The notes: generated from the sequence alone by a model not told the origin. Counted from the stretch's first letter, positions 17,184 through 24,756 are shown. The stretch: DNA of 64,000 bases from Mucilaginibacter sp. SJ (GCF_028993635.1 NZ_CP118631.1:5084001-5148000); one strand, 5' to 3'. Numbers and translations: made by a program.

Positions 17184-17690
17184 ATGAGATATTTTATTGT
17201 GGGCTTCATGGGCTGTGGCAAAACAACCTGGGGCCGCAAACTGGCCGCCAAATGGGGCTACGAATTTATTGATCTTGATCATGTGCTGGAAGCCAAAGCA
17301 GGCATGAGCATAGCCGAATATTTTTCCTCATTTGGCGAGGATGCATTCCGTAAACTGGAATCGCAGGTATTGAAAGAAACTGAATATGCCGAAAATACGG
17401 TGGTATCAACCGGCGGAGGATTGCCTTGTTTTTTTGATAACATGGATTGGATGAATGCCAACGGTAAAACCCTCTACATAAAACTATCTCCCAAAACCCT
17501 GGCCGACAGGTTGGAGAATAGCAAAACCATACGCCCGGTATTGCAAGGTAAAAAAGGCGATGAACTGGTAGAATTTATCACCGGCAAACTGGCCGAGCGT
17601 GAAGGTTTCTACCTGCAGGCAACAAATATTGTTGAAGGGATTGATATGTCGGTTGAGAAGCTGGAAGAGGCGCTGGGGGTTAGTATTTAA
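17184..17690 (+). CDS. aroK: Shikimate kinase
   Basis: 168 residues, normal length. It phosphorylates shikimate at O3 in chorismate synthesis. The P-loop is GFMGCGKTTWGRKLA. FIDLDHVLEA holds the substrate Asp. The arginine in FRKLESQVL and VVSTGGGLPC bind shikimate. The lid arginine is in KTIRPVL. It starts ten bases after the permease stop and is probably the last gene of the operon. Confidence 0.96.
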   Translation: MRYFIVGFMGCGKTTWGRKLAAKWGYEFIDLDHVLEAKAGMSIAEYFSSFGEDAFRKLESQVLKETEYAENTVVSTGGGLPCFFDNMDWMNANGKTLYIKLSPKTLADRLENSKTIRPVLQGKKGDELVEFITGKLAEREGFYLQATNIVEGIDMSVEKLEEALGVSI

Positions 17691-17706
17691 AATTATGCTA
17701 TAGTTT

Positions 17707-17786
17707 GCGTTAGGGATTGAAGCGGATACCGGCCTGTGGCTAATGCCCGTGCAGTATGAGCGGAAAGCCCGGCCGAAGGAACGCCC
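17707..17786. repeat. RNA-like repeat element, copy 1
   Basis: An 80-base element bounded by GCGTTAGGGATTGAAGCGG and GGCCGAAGGAACGCCC. The second copy at 44452-44536 keeps the same blocks in the same order (GCGTTAG, AGCGGATAC, GGCC, AATGCC, GTATGAGCGG, GGCCGAAGG, AACGCCC). The ends GCGTT and AACGC are complementary, so the element could close into a stem. It may be a structured RNA or a miniature mobile repeat. It resembles elements remembered as Flavo-1-like, but that name is not verified. Confidence 0.65.
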
Positions 17787-17800
17787 AAAACACGAGAATA

Positions 17801-17956
17801 CTAATTCTCATTTTGTCCTTTTAGTTTATCCCAAAACTCTTTGGAAGAAATTTTTCTGCCATTTTCGGCATCAGCTATACCTTCGTCAATATGCTGCTTT
17901 TGGGCTTCAGATAAATTTTCCCACCAGTCTCTTGTATGATTAATCTTTTCTGCCAT
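17801..17956 (-). CDS. Small orphan antitoxin-like protein, 51 aa
   Basis: An ATG at 17956 opens a 51-codon frame ending in TAG at 17801. The protein reads MAEKINHTRDWWENLSEAQK, then QHIDEGIADAENGRKISSKEF and a lysine-rich tail. The pattern W..LSe.Q...I..GI.DaE.GR.isskEfw is typical of short 'addiction module' antitoxin components paired with RelE/ParE toxins in Bacteroidota. No toxin gene is adjacent on either side, so it looks orphaned. An inverted repeat (GAGAAT...ATTCTC) covers the stop codon. Confidence 0.6.
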   Translation of the reverse strand: MAEKINHTRDWWENLSEAQKQHIDEGIADAENGRKISSKEFWDKLKGQNEN

Positions 17957-18002
17957 TTTTTAATTATAAAAACCAAGAAGAGGAAAGTGTCATAAACTTT
18001 GC

Positions 18003-18053
18003 CTTGCTGCTCTGCCAATGGCGGATCGCTTCGTACTTCTTACAGCAATGACG
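18003..18053. repeat. Degenerate GTCATTGC-type repeat fragment
   Basis: Read on the minus strand it starts GTCATTGCTGTAAGAAG and contains ACGAAGCGATCCGCC, resembling the intact GTCATTGCGAGG hairpin at 42335-42426. It is worn and only one arm is clear. Confidence 0.35.
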
Positions 18054-18112
18054 ATCTATATAAAATGATTTATTGAATAAAAATCAGTTGAATATAAGAG
18101 ACGGAATTCATC

Positions 18113-18637
18113 TTACCTCAAATAAACCGCATCCTCTTCGCCATCTTCTTCATCAAGCACTACGTCAACATGCTCTTTAATAACAGTGGAAAGGGCTACA
18201 CCTGCAAAATCGGTAGTAATGGGGAAGCTTTTATGATTGCGGTCAACCAATACCGCGGTACGGAGCTTTTTCAGCGGAACATCCAAAAATACACCAAAGC
18301 CGTAAGCAAGGGTTTTACCGCTGTTCAGCACATCATCAACCAGTATCACCACTTTATTACTGCATTCTTCTACCTCAAAATCAATATTGGCGCTTAAGCT
18401 GCTGCTTTGTTTTTCAAGTTCGATAGTAAGCAGGCGGCTTTTGAAAGGCGCAATGCCATCGAGGATGGTTTTCAGGCGCTCGGCAATGTGGTTGCCACGC
18501 GGCAGGATACCGGCTATCAATATTTCATTCTCGTCAAAATTATCCTCCAGTATCTGGTAGGCCATCCTGTCGAGCTTTTGCTGGATCTGTTGCTTATTTA
18601 GTATGAGAAGCTTTTTTTCAGGCATTTTTATCAGCAT
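18113..18637 (-). CDS. Phosphoribosyltransferase family protein (PyrR/UPRT-like)
   Basis: 174 residues. The PRPP-binding motif is VVILVDDVLNSGKTLAYG. The N-terminus (ILNKQQIQQKLDRMAYQILED) and RTAVLVDRNHKSFPITTDFAG match the PyrR-type fold. PyrR binds pyr mRNA or has weak uracil phosphoribosyltransferase activity, but no pyr gene is adjacent, so the substrate is open. The acidic C-terminal tail (DEEDGEEDAVYLR) is a notable feature. A second in-frame ATG at 18625 (MPEKKLLIL) is an equally good start. Confidence 0.85.
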   Translation of the reverse strand: MLIKMPEKKLLILNKQQIQQKLDRMAYQILEDNFDENEILIAGILPRGNHIAERLKTILDGIAPFKSRLLTIELEKQSSSLSANIDFEVEECSNKVVILVDDVLNSGKTLAYGFGVFLDVPLKKLRTAVLVDRNHKSFPITTDFAGVALSTVIKEHVDVVLDEEDGEEDAVYLR

Positions 18638-18756
18638 TATTTATTGCTCTTTTTAAAGGAGCTTTTATGCGGAAGCAGGATTCAACTAAAATAGTCCATT
18701 CCATATTGCGTCTTCGGGAGAAGGGGCCGCACGTCTCAAATTTATATAAATAAAAC

Positions 18757-19152
18757 TTACTTAGCGTAAGGGAAAAACACAAAGTTTGCGCCTTCGGGAA
18801 CCACTACAAATACGCACATAAATTGGTACGGATCTTTGTAGCTGTTAACAAAGCGTTCTTTCAGTACAGGCTTTATAACGTCTCGTTCTACAAATTCTTC
18901 CAATGTAGAAGCATGAATGCTCCATTCCGAGTTTAAATCATGACGATCAAGGATTAATTCGCCTAAACTAAGTTCGTGCTGATGAGCTATGAAAATAGGG
19001 TATGAAGAGAGTCCTTCGTTAATGATCTCTTCGGCTATCTCTTTAATTGAGTCGTTAAAATATTTCAGGTCGCGCTCCAAACTTATCAGCGGACTATCAG
19101 CCGCCGGTTTGTTGCGTTCATTTCCTTCGTTAAGCAGTTCTTCAGGGTTCAT
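18757..19152 (-). CDS. Conserved-looking hypothetical protein, 131 aa
   Basis: Not recognised. There is no signal peptide and no membrane segment. An acidic N-terminus (MNPEELLNEGNERNKPAAD) is followed by a helical stretch (LERDLKYFNDSIKEIAEEIINEGLSSYPIFIAHQ) and a beta-rich C-terminus ending FVVVPEGANFVFFPYAK. Codon use looks like that of the neighbours and the frame is intact. It sits between the phosphoribosyltransferase and a repeat-filled spacer downstream of rlmD. Probably cytoplasmic, function unknown. Confidence 0.65.
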   Translation of the reverse strand: MNPEELLNEGNERNKPAADSPLISLERDLKYFNDSIKEIAEEIINEGLSSYPIFIAHQHELSLGELILDRHDLNSEWSIHASTLEEFVERDVIKPVLKERFVNSYKDPYQFMCVFVVVPEGANFVFFPYAK

Positions 19153-19155
19153 GAC

Positions 19156-19232
19156 CGTTGATTTTTTTGATTACGCTGATTTCGTTGATTTTTTTGGGAT
19201 TACACCGATTATTAGATGATTACACCGATTTG
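19156..19232. repeat. Intergenic repeat-word string (GGGATTACACCGATT family)
   Basis: Words CCGTTGATTTTTTTGATTA, CGCTGATTTCGTTGATT and GGGATTACACCGATT, with GATTACACCGATT repeated. They are the reverse complement of the words at 10177-10247. Confidence 0.6.
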
Positions 19233-19286
19233 TTTTTTGATTATATTGACTCTTAAACATTGCGACTATGAACCATAGGCCAGGAA

Positions 19287-19315
19287 CAACTAATCTCTAA
19301 CCTCTAATCTCTCAA
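19287..19315. repeat. Repeat-word string crossing the rlmD stop codon
   Basis: On the minus strand this reads GAGATTAGAGGTTAGAGATT followed by AGTTG, and contains the rlmD stop. Its counterpart is at 10101-10130 over the recJ stop. Confidence 0.6.
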
Positions 19316-20710
19316 AGTAAGCAACACCACGTTCTCCACGTGCTGGGTATGCGGAAACATATCTACCGGCTGAATTTTAACCGTATCATATTTTTCTTTT
19401 AGCACCAGCAGGTCACGGGCCTGGGTGGCGGCATTGCAGCTTACATAAACAATTTTAGGGGCTTCAATTTCCATGAGGCGGGCTACTACGTCCGGGTGCA
19501 TGCCTGCACGTGGTGGGTCGGTAATGATCACATCCGGCTTGCCATGCTCAGCTACGAAATCGGCCACCAATACATCTTTCATATCACCCGCATAAAACTT
19601 GGTGTTGGTGATATTGTTAATGGCCGAATTTACCTTAGCATCTTCAATGGCAGCAGGTACATACTCAACACCAACAACCTCGCGCACGTGACCGGCAACA
19701 AAGTTGGCAATGGTGCCGGCGCCAGTGTAAAGGTCATAAACCAGTTCATCGCCTTTAAAACCCGCAAAATCGCGGGTTATTTCATACAGACGGAGTGCCT
19801 GTACAGAGTTGGTCTGGTAAAATGACTTAGGCCCTATACGGAACTTGATGCCATTCATTTCCTCGTGGATATATTCGGGGCCTTTAAAGGCTACAACATC
19901 CTGGTCAAAAATAGTATCGTTCTTTTTCTGGTTTACGATATATAACAATGAAGTTATTTCCGGGAAACGGGCGTCAATGTGGCTCATCAGGTTATCAATC
20001 TCGCTTTGTTCTGCGTAAGCGAAAACTACAATCACCATGATCTCGCCGGTTGATGAGGTACGTACAACCAAATTGCGGAGCATACCGCTGTGATTACGCA
20101 GATCGTAATATGTATATCCTTGTTGAATGGTAAAATCGCGGATCTCATTGCGCAGGCTGTTTGATGGTTCGGCCTGCAGATAGCAATGGTTTACATCTAA
20201 TATCTTATCAAACCTGCCGGGAATATGGAAACCGAGGGCATTCATGTTCAGGGCGCCGTCTTCCTTGTTTTCGCCATCGTAAAGCCAGCGTTTGTTGGAG
20301 AAGGTAAACTCAAGTTTGTTGCGGTAATATCTGTCGGCCGGCGAAGGCACGATAGGCATGATACCTTCAACGTTGATCTTAGCCAGGCGACTTAAGGCAT
20401 CTACAACTGACTTTTGTTTAAATTTAAGCTGGGCCTCGTAGGTCATGTGTTGCCACTTGCAGCCACCACAGGTGCCGAAATGCTCGCAAAAAGCTTGCGT
20501 TCGGTATTCAGAAGCTTGTTTTAATTCGGTGATCTTGCCTTCGCCGAAGTTCTTCTTACTACGGTATACCTGTACATCTGCCACATCGCCGGGTACGGCC
20601 TTATCTACAAAAAGCACAAAGTCATCGGCTTTGCCTACGCCTTTGCCTTCTTCGGCAATGTCAATGATCTGCACGTTCTCAAAAAACTTTGGTTTGTTAG
20701 CTTTACTCAT
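19304..20710 (-). CDS. rlmD: 23S rRNA (uracil-5-)-methyltransferase, RlmD/RumA family
   Basis: 468 residues. An N-terminal TRAM-like RNA-binding domain (res. ~5-65) is followed by the iron-sulfur cysteines in CEHFGTCGGCKWQHM. The methyltransferase domain has the SAM loop VYDLYTGAGTIANFVA, the motif ITDPPRAGMHPDVV and the catalytic cysteine in IVYVSCNAATQARDL. It methylates a uridine in 23S rRNA, most likely U1939. Bacteroidota often carry several paralogues, so the exact site (RlmD versus RlmCD type) is inferred. The last two codons lie in a repeat-word string. Confidence 0.92.
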   Translation of the reverse strand: MSKANKPKFFENVQIIDIAEEGKGVGKADDFVLFVDKAVPGDVADVQVYRSKKNFGEGKITELKQASEYRTQAFCEHFGTCGGCKWQHMTYEAQLKFKQKSVVDALSRLAKINVEGIMPIVPSPADRYYRNKLEFTFSNKRWLYDGENKEDGALNMNALGFHIPGRFDKILDVNHCYLQAEPSNSLRNEIRDFTIQQGYTYYDLRNHSGMLRNLVVRTSSTGEIMVIVVFAYAEQSEIDNLMSHIDARFPEITSLLYIVNQKKNDTIFDQDVVAFKGPEYIHEEMNGIKFRIGPKSFYQTNSVQALRLYEITRDFAGFKGDELVYDLYTGAGTIANFVAGHVREVVGVEYVPAAIEDAKVNSAINNITNTKFYAGDMKDVLVADFVAEHGKPDVIITDPPRAGMHPDVVARLMEIEAPKIVYVSCNAATQARDLLVLKEKYDTVKIQPVDMFPHTQHVENVVLLTLRD

Positions 20711-20717
20711 CAGGCTG

Positions 20718-20725
20718 CAAAGTTA
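20718..20725 (-). promoter_or_regulatory. -7 promoter element close to the rlmD start
   Basis: TAACTTTG on the minus strand, an exact TAnnTTTG match ending eight bases before the ATG, predicting a leader of only a few bases. Confidence 0.5.
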
Positions 20726-20814
20726 ACCCTATTTATTTAATCCTGAAAATGGGAGGAGAGAGGCAAAAGAAAGCCGGTCGCCTTTAAAAGACGTTACGAT
20801 CTTAAGCAGGATCT

Positions 20815-20925
20815 CTAAGCAAATAAACTTAGCAGATAGTTAACCATATTATCGTCAACGGTAATATCTTCTATCTCAAATTGCTCATCAATCAGGTCGG
20901 AAAGTTCTGTTAGTTCGCGGCTCAT
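20815..20925 (-). CDS. Possible 36-aa acidic small protein
   Basis: An ATG at 20925 opens a 36-codon frame ending TAG at 20815. The product (MSRELTELSDLIDEQFEIED, then ITVDDNMVNYLLSLFA) is strongly acidic and helical. It follows a strong terminator and no promoter is seen, so it may be a chance frame or a gene remnant. No family is recognised. Confidence 0.3.
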   Translation of the reverse strand: MSRELTELSDLIDEQFEIEDITVDDNMVNYLLSLFA

Positions 20926-20926
20926 A

Positions 20927-20965
20927 AAATAAAAAATTACTATGCTAACATAGCAATTTTTAAAC
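20927..20965 (-). terminator. Palindromic terminator downstream of creD (possibly bidirectional)
   Basis: On the minus strand AATTGCTATG and CATAGTAATT pair over ten bases (one G-T) around a four-base loop and are followed by TTTTTTATTTT. The opposite strand also ends in a T run. It lies about 85 bases beyond the creD stop. Confidence 0.6.
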
Positions 20966-20997
20966 TAAAAACCAAATCGGTATAAGGTTTAATTTAT

Positions 20998-21030
20998 AAT
21001 CAGCAAAGATTTCTGAAACCTTTGCTGATT
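20998..21030 (-). repeat. 11-bp inverted repeat after creD
   Basis: AATCAGCAAAG and CTTTGCTGATT are exact complements separated by 11 bases, just beyond the creD stop. There is no T run, so it may protect the mRNA 3' end rather than stop transcription. Confidence 0.5.
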
Positions 21031-21044
21031 GGTATATGCAATGC

Positions 21045-22379
21045 TTAATTTTTATCCCAGTTTATCTTGCGCGAAAAATACATTAGTACAGCTATTATAA
21101 TAAACAATGCGATACTGCCAACCATTAAGGCAAGATCTTCCAGTTGAATGATGACAAAGATGAAGGCATAAAAGACAGCCAAAATAAAGGCGAACAATAA
21201 TGCCGCCTTGCCGTTTTTGAGCAGGGATGATATAAATACGGATATAAGTGCTATGGTTAATACAGAAGCAATAAGATAGGCCATGTTGTAGCCAACCTGC
21301 TCTGAAAACGATAATAGCAGTGTGTAGTAAATAACCATAGCCGCACCAATCAGTATGTAATTGAACATATGTATCGGTTGCTTGCGGATAACCTCGGTTA
21401 AAAACAAGGAGATAAAGGTGAGCAGGATAATGAATATCGCATACTTACTGGTACGCATGGTTTTCTGGTACTGGTCAACCGGGAGGCGAAGCTTTACACC
21501 AAAAGTGGCCTCTTCCAGTTTTTTGTCGTTATCCAACGTTTTTTGCTGACCGGTCCACTGTTGCGGGAATGGCCGGTTGTAATACATCATACGCCAGCTG
21601 GCGCTAAAGCCGCCGGTATCAACTTTAGCATCATCGGGGAGGAAATTGCCATCAAAGCTCGGGCTGCTCCAGTTGCCATTTACCCGCACATCGGTAGTTT
21701 TACCCATTTGTAAAAAGCTTAATCCTTCACTGCCTTTCAGATCAAGCGTGTAATCAAATGGAATTTCGTTATTGTTTATTGCTGAAAGATCGACACCGGC
21801 TTGCAAACCATTGCCAAATACGGATTCAAATGAAGGTTCGGCGCCAAGTATGGGTTGAGTTGTTTTTATAACCGGGTTGCTTTTCAAACCTTTCAGGTCG
21901 CTCACACTAAATTCAAACCTGGCTTTGTTTAAAAGAAGCTGGTTTATATTTATACCGAGTGAGGAGAGATCAAGCCTGGCAAAATTACCGCTTACTTTTA
22001 CCTGCGTATTGTACACCGCCACGTCAAAAATGCCCCGGTGCCTAAGCTGTGTTGTAAGGCCTGCCTTAATGTGAAGGTTGTCGGGCAAAATGTACAGGTT
22101 TTCTATAGGCGTTTGCTTAGCGGTATCGGTTATATTTATTCCTTTTTTATAAGGGATAACCAATATCGGGCCTTTGATAATCTGGCTGGCCGACCAGCTA
22201 TCTGATACCTCTTTGGCCGTTTCCCCCTGTCTGACTGCACGTTCGGTTACCAGGTTTTGGACGAAGGCTGATGGAATTAAGAGCAAAAGCGCCAATAGCC
22301 CGATAAAGATCAATTTAAAAGTTGCCGATTCTTTGAGCCAGCCTAATGTTGTTTGTTTGGGTGATTGTTCCTCTATCAT
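21045..22379 (-). CDS. creD: CreD-family inner membrane protein (cell envelope integrity)
   Basis: 444 residues. It has one N-terminal membrane helix (LIFIGLLALLLLIPSAFVQNLV), a large periplasmic domain of about 250 residues (RAVRQGETAKEVSDSWSASQIIKGPILVIPY, the CreD hallmark), then five or six C-terminal helices. In enterobacteria CreD belongs to the CreBC regulon and affects colicin and envelope stress tolerance; its biochemical role is unknown. No creBC is nearby. Two identical 17-bp sites upstream suggest control by a dedicated repressor. Confidence 0.92.
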   Translation of the reverse strand: MIEEQSPKQTTLGWLKESATFKLIFIGLLALLLLIPSAFVQNLVTERAVRQGETAKEVSDSWSASQIIKGPILVIPYKKGINITDTAKQTPIENLYILPDNLHIKAGLTTQLRHRGIFDVAVYNTQVKVSGNFARLDLSSLGININQLLLNKARFEFSVSDLKGLKSNPVIKTTQPILGAEPSFESVFGNGLQAGVDLSAINNNEIPFDYTLDLKGSEGLSFLQMGKTTDVRVNGNWSSPSFDGNFLPDDAKVDTGGFSASWRMMYYNRPFPQQWTGQQKTLDNDKKLEEATFGVKLRLPVDQYQKTMRTSKYAIFIILLTFISLFLTEVIRKQPIHMFNYILIGAAMVIYYTLLLSFSEQVGYNMAYLIASVLTIALISVFISSLLKNGKAALLFAFILAVFYAFIFVIIQLEDLALMVGSIALFIIIAVLMYFSRKINWDKN

Positions 22380-22392
22380 GATTGTTTAGATA

Positions 22393-22409
22393 TAAAGTAC
22401 TTTGTATTT
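22393..22409. promoter_or_regulatory. Putative operator, copy 1, upstream of creD
   Basis: TAAAGTACTTTGTATTT contains the palindrome AAAGTACTTT and is repeated exactly at 22467-22483. It lies 13 bases before the creD start codon. Confidence 0.5.
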
Positions 22410-22466
22410 CAAAGTTTATAATTAAAAAGAAAGGGCTCTTTGTTTAAGCCTATGACAAATATAATG

Positions 22467-22483
22467 TAAAGTACTTTGTATTT
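22467..22483. promoter_or_regulatory. Putative operator, copy 2, upstream of creD
   Basis: Exact 17/17 copy of the 22393-22409 site, in the same orientation and 74 bases further upstream, close to seven helical turns. Confidence 0.5.
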
Positions 22484-22561
22484 AAAAGTAAATAATGGAA
22501 ATTTTTACTCAAATAGTTAAAAACTGTTTGAAGGCCGGTCAGATAGCTATCAAATAAAATC

Positions 22562-22688
22562 ATTGCCGTGACTTTAGTCGACGGAATTATTGCCGAAAGA
22601 CAGAAAGCTTTAGCCGAAATACAGCTTGGATTTGGGCTGAAGCCCGGCTGTCTACTCCTTTAATCCGTTGACTAAAATCAACGGCAAT
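22562..22688. repeat. Large imperfect hairpin repeat (CCGTTGACTAAAATCAACGG type)
   Basis: Arms at 22562-22590 (ATTGCCGTGACTTTAGTCGA) and 22661-22688 (CCGTTGACTAAAATCAACGG) are near-complements. The inner region holds smaller complementary words (GGCTGAAGCCCGGCTG). A shorter relative (GACTTTAGCC, GGACTAAAGCCC) occurs near 57478-57522. It fills the 351-base gap between tetR and creD. Confidence 0.6.
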
Positions 22689-22730
22689 AAGTAGGTCTTT
22701 CTTTAGGTAGTTTTTAATTGAAAGGTATTC

Positions 22731-23312
22731 TTACACCGAAACCGCAGCCTTAACCAGATAAGGTAAAATCTCTTTCTGAAAAGAAACAAAATTTTTCCTC
22801 ACATCCGAATCGCTTACCGAGGTAAAGGCGAAACTGAACACAATGCTTTTACTGCATTTGATCAGGAAGCGCAGGCGTTGCTGGTAAGTTTCGTGCTTGC
22901 GGATGCCCGGTAACTGGATAAACGAAGCCATAAGCAGTTCTTCCAGTTCGTTAGATAGGTTCTTTAAAAAATCCTGGGAGTTGGTTGATTCGCGGATAAA
23001 ATCCCAGCCGATAAACTCATTACAAACGGTGTAGGAGAGGCGGCAGGTTTTCATGATGAGGTTATTGAGATAAACCTCTTCATCAATATCATTCCAATTG
23101 CTTTGTACCAGGTCATCAACGCTGGCTTTGATGTAGTCCATCAGCAAAACGTGTAATATGGCTTCTTTGCTGTCGAAGTATTTATATATGGTTGCCTTGG
23201 CAATTTTTGCCTTTTTGGCAATCTCATTAACACTGGTTTTATGGTACCCGAATTTGCGGAAAAGTTCCTGTGCTGCCCGCTTAATGCTATCTTTTATTTT
23301 ATCGGCTTCCAT
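22731..23312 (-). CDS. TetR-family transcriptional regulator
   Basis: 193 residues from the ATG at 23312; the TTG one codon earlier is less likely. The N-terminal HTH (IKRAAQELFRKFGYHKTSVNEIAKKAKIAKATIYKYFDSKEAIL) is textbook TetR. The helical C-terminal domain would bind an unknown ligand. Its ATG overlaps the stop of the preceding lipoprotein gene (TGATG), so translation is probably coupled. It could regulate its own operon or creD, 350 bases downstream, but neither is shown. Confidence 0.93.
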   Translation of the reverse strand: MEADKIKDSIKRAAQELFRKFGYHKTSVNEIAKKAKIAKATIYKYFDSKEAILHVLLMDYIKASVDDLVQSNWNDIDEEVYLNNLIMKTCRLSYTVCNEFIGWDFIRESTNSQDFLKNLSNELEELLMASFIQLPGIRKHETYQQRLRFLIKCSKSIVFSFAFTSVSDSDVRKNFVSFQKEILPYLVKAAVSV

Positions 23313-23725
23313 CAATTAGTTACTTGAATTTCAAACTGGGTAACAGCTACCCTATAGGTTCTTAATGCCTTTGTGGCCGGGGCTTTTACCGGTGTGCCAT
23401 CTTCCAGGCTAAACTTTGAACCGCTGCAGGGATCGGTTACCGTAAAGCCTGTATTGTCAATTGTTACGGCGCATTTTTTTTCGGGCTGATAACTGCTACA
23501 CCGGTCGTAGGCCGCATAAGTGCCGTTCACTTTGCGGTAAATGATTAGTCCGGCAACGCCATAGCCATTGATGGCCACCGCGCCGCCCGCAACGTTAAGG
23601 GGGCTCAATGCCGGTGTGCCCAATGCGGCCTGGAAATTAACAGGTACGCTCGGTACATTATCGGTTGCTTTTCCGCACGAAAAGCAACCGGTAACTACCA
23701 ATAATATTATAGTGAGTTTCCTCAT
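23312..23725 (-). CDS. Lipoprotein with a Rieske-like fold lacking the histidine ligands
   Basis: 137 residues. The lipoprotein signal is MRKLTIILLVVTGCFSCGK with the lipobox Cys near residue 14. The body resembles a small Rieske domain: GLIIYRKVNGTYAAYDRCSSYQPEKKCAV, then VTDPCSGSKFSLEDGTPVKAPATKALRTYRV. In a true Rieske protein the two loops are CxH and CxxH. Here they read C-S-S and C-S-G-S, so the cysteines remain but both histidines are gone. A normal [2Fe-2S] cluster is unlikely; a disulfide or other ligand is possible. It overlaps pheS by four bases and tetR by one. Confidence 0.75.
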   Translation of the reverse strand: MRKLTIILLVVTGCFSCGKATDNVPSVPVNFQAALGTPALSPLNVAGGAVAINGYGVAGLIIYRKVNGTYAAYDRCSSYQPEKKCAVTIDNTGFTVTDPCSGSKFSLEDGTPVKAPATKALRTYRVAVTQFEIQVTN

Positions 23726-24756
23726 AACATTTCAGTTTGGAACTGTTTAAGGAAACGTACATCGTTTTCTGAAAACAGGCGTAGGTCGCGGATCACATAT
23801 TTTAGGTTGGCAATACGCTCCATACCCATACCAAAGGCAAAACCTGTATATTTTTTACTGTCGATACCGCAGTTTTCCAAAACGTTAGGATCAACCATAC
23901 CGCAGCCTAAAATCTCTACCCAACCACTGTGCTTACACATGTTACAACCGGCACCACCGCAAATGGTACACGAAATATCCATCTCGGCCGATGGCTCGGT
24001 GAACGGGAAGTATGAAGGGCGGAAACGAACTTTAGTACCTTCGCCATAAAGCTCCTGTACAAAGTGGTAAAGGGTTTGTTTCAGATCAGAGAAAGATACA
24101 TTTTCATCAACATATAAACCTTCAATCTGGTGGAAAAAGCAATGCGCGCGGGCCGAAATAGCCTCGTTACGATAAACCCTGCCCGGCATAATTGCACGGA
24201 ATGGTGGTTTGCCTGCTTCCATCATCCGTACTTGTACCGATGAGGTGTGGGTACGTAGGGCAATATCATCCTTGCCGTTATTCTTTTTAATGAAGAAGGT
24301 ATCCTGCATATCACGTGCGGGGTGCTCTTCGGGAAAGTTTAGGGCTGAGAAATTATGCCAGTCGTCTTCAATTTCCGGTCCTTCCGCAACAACGAAACCT
24401 AAGCGCTTAAAAATATCGATGATCTCGTTACGAACCAACGACAGCGGATGGCGTGAGCCAACTGTAAAACCATCACCGGGTAAAGTAAGATCGATTTCGG
24501 ATTTCGAATTTTGGACGTCGGATGTTAAATTTTCCTTCAGCTCGTTATATTTAGTTTCGGCCAGTTGTTTAAACTCGTTAAGTACTTTACCGAAAGTGCG
24601 TTTTTCTTCCGGGCTAACACTTTTAAACTGCTCAAAAAGGTCTTTAATAATACCCTTGGTGCCTAAAAATTTAATACGGAACGCTTCCAGTTCATCAGCA
24701 TTAGCTGGCGAAAAAGCATTGATCTCGGCGGTATATTGGTCTATCTGAGCTTGCAT
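23722..24756 (-). CDS. pheS: Phenylalanyl-tRNA synthetase alpha subunit
   Basis: 344 residues, normal length. It charges tRNA-Phe as an alpha2-beta2 enzyme with PheT, which is not in the window. Class II motifs are GSRHPLSLVRNEI, FHQIEGLYVDE, RFRPSYFPFTEPSAEMDI and GFAFGMGMERIANLKY. The Cys-rich CTICGGAGCNMCKHSGW is normal for bacterial PheS. The linker before IDLTLPG (ENLTSDVQNSKSE) is encoded by DNA holding an intergenic repeat motif. Its start overlaps the upstream toxin stop (TAATG) and its stop overlaps the lipoprotein start (ATGA), so it is the middle gene of a tightly coupled operon. Confidence 0.97.
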   Translation of the reverse strand: MQAQIDQYTAEINAFSPANADELEAFRIKFLGTKGIIKDLFEQFKSVSPEEKRTFGKVLNEFKQLAETKYNELKENLTSDVQNSKSEIDLTLPGDGFTVGSRHPLSLVRNEIIDIFKRLGFVVAEGPEIEDDWHNFSALNFPEEHPARDMQDTFFIKKNNGKDDIALRTHTSSVQVRMMEAGKPPFRAIMPGRVYRNEAISARAHCFFHQIEGLYVDENVSFSDLKQTLYHFVQELYGEGTKVRFRPSYFPFTEPSAEMDISCTICGGAGCNMCKHSGWVEILGCGMVDPNVLENCGIDSKKYTGFAFGMGMERIANLKYVIRDLRLFSENDVRFLKQFQTEML

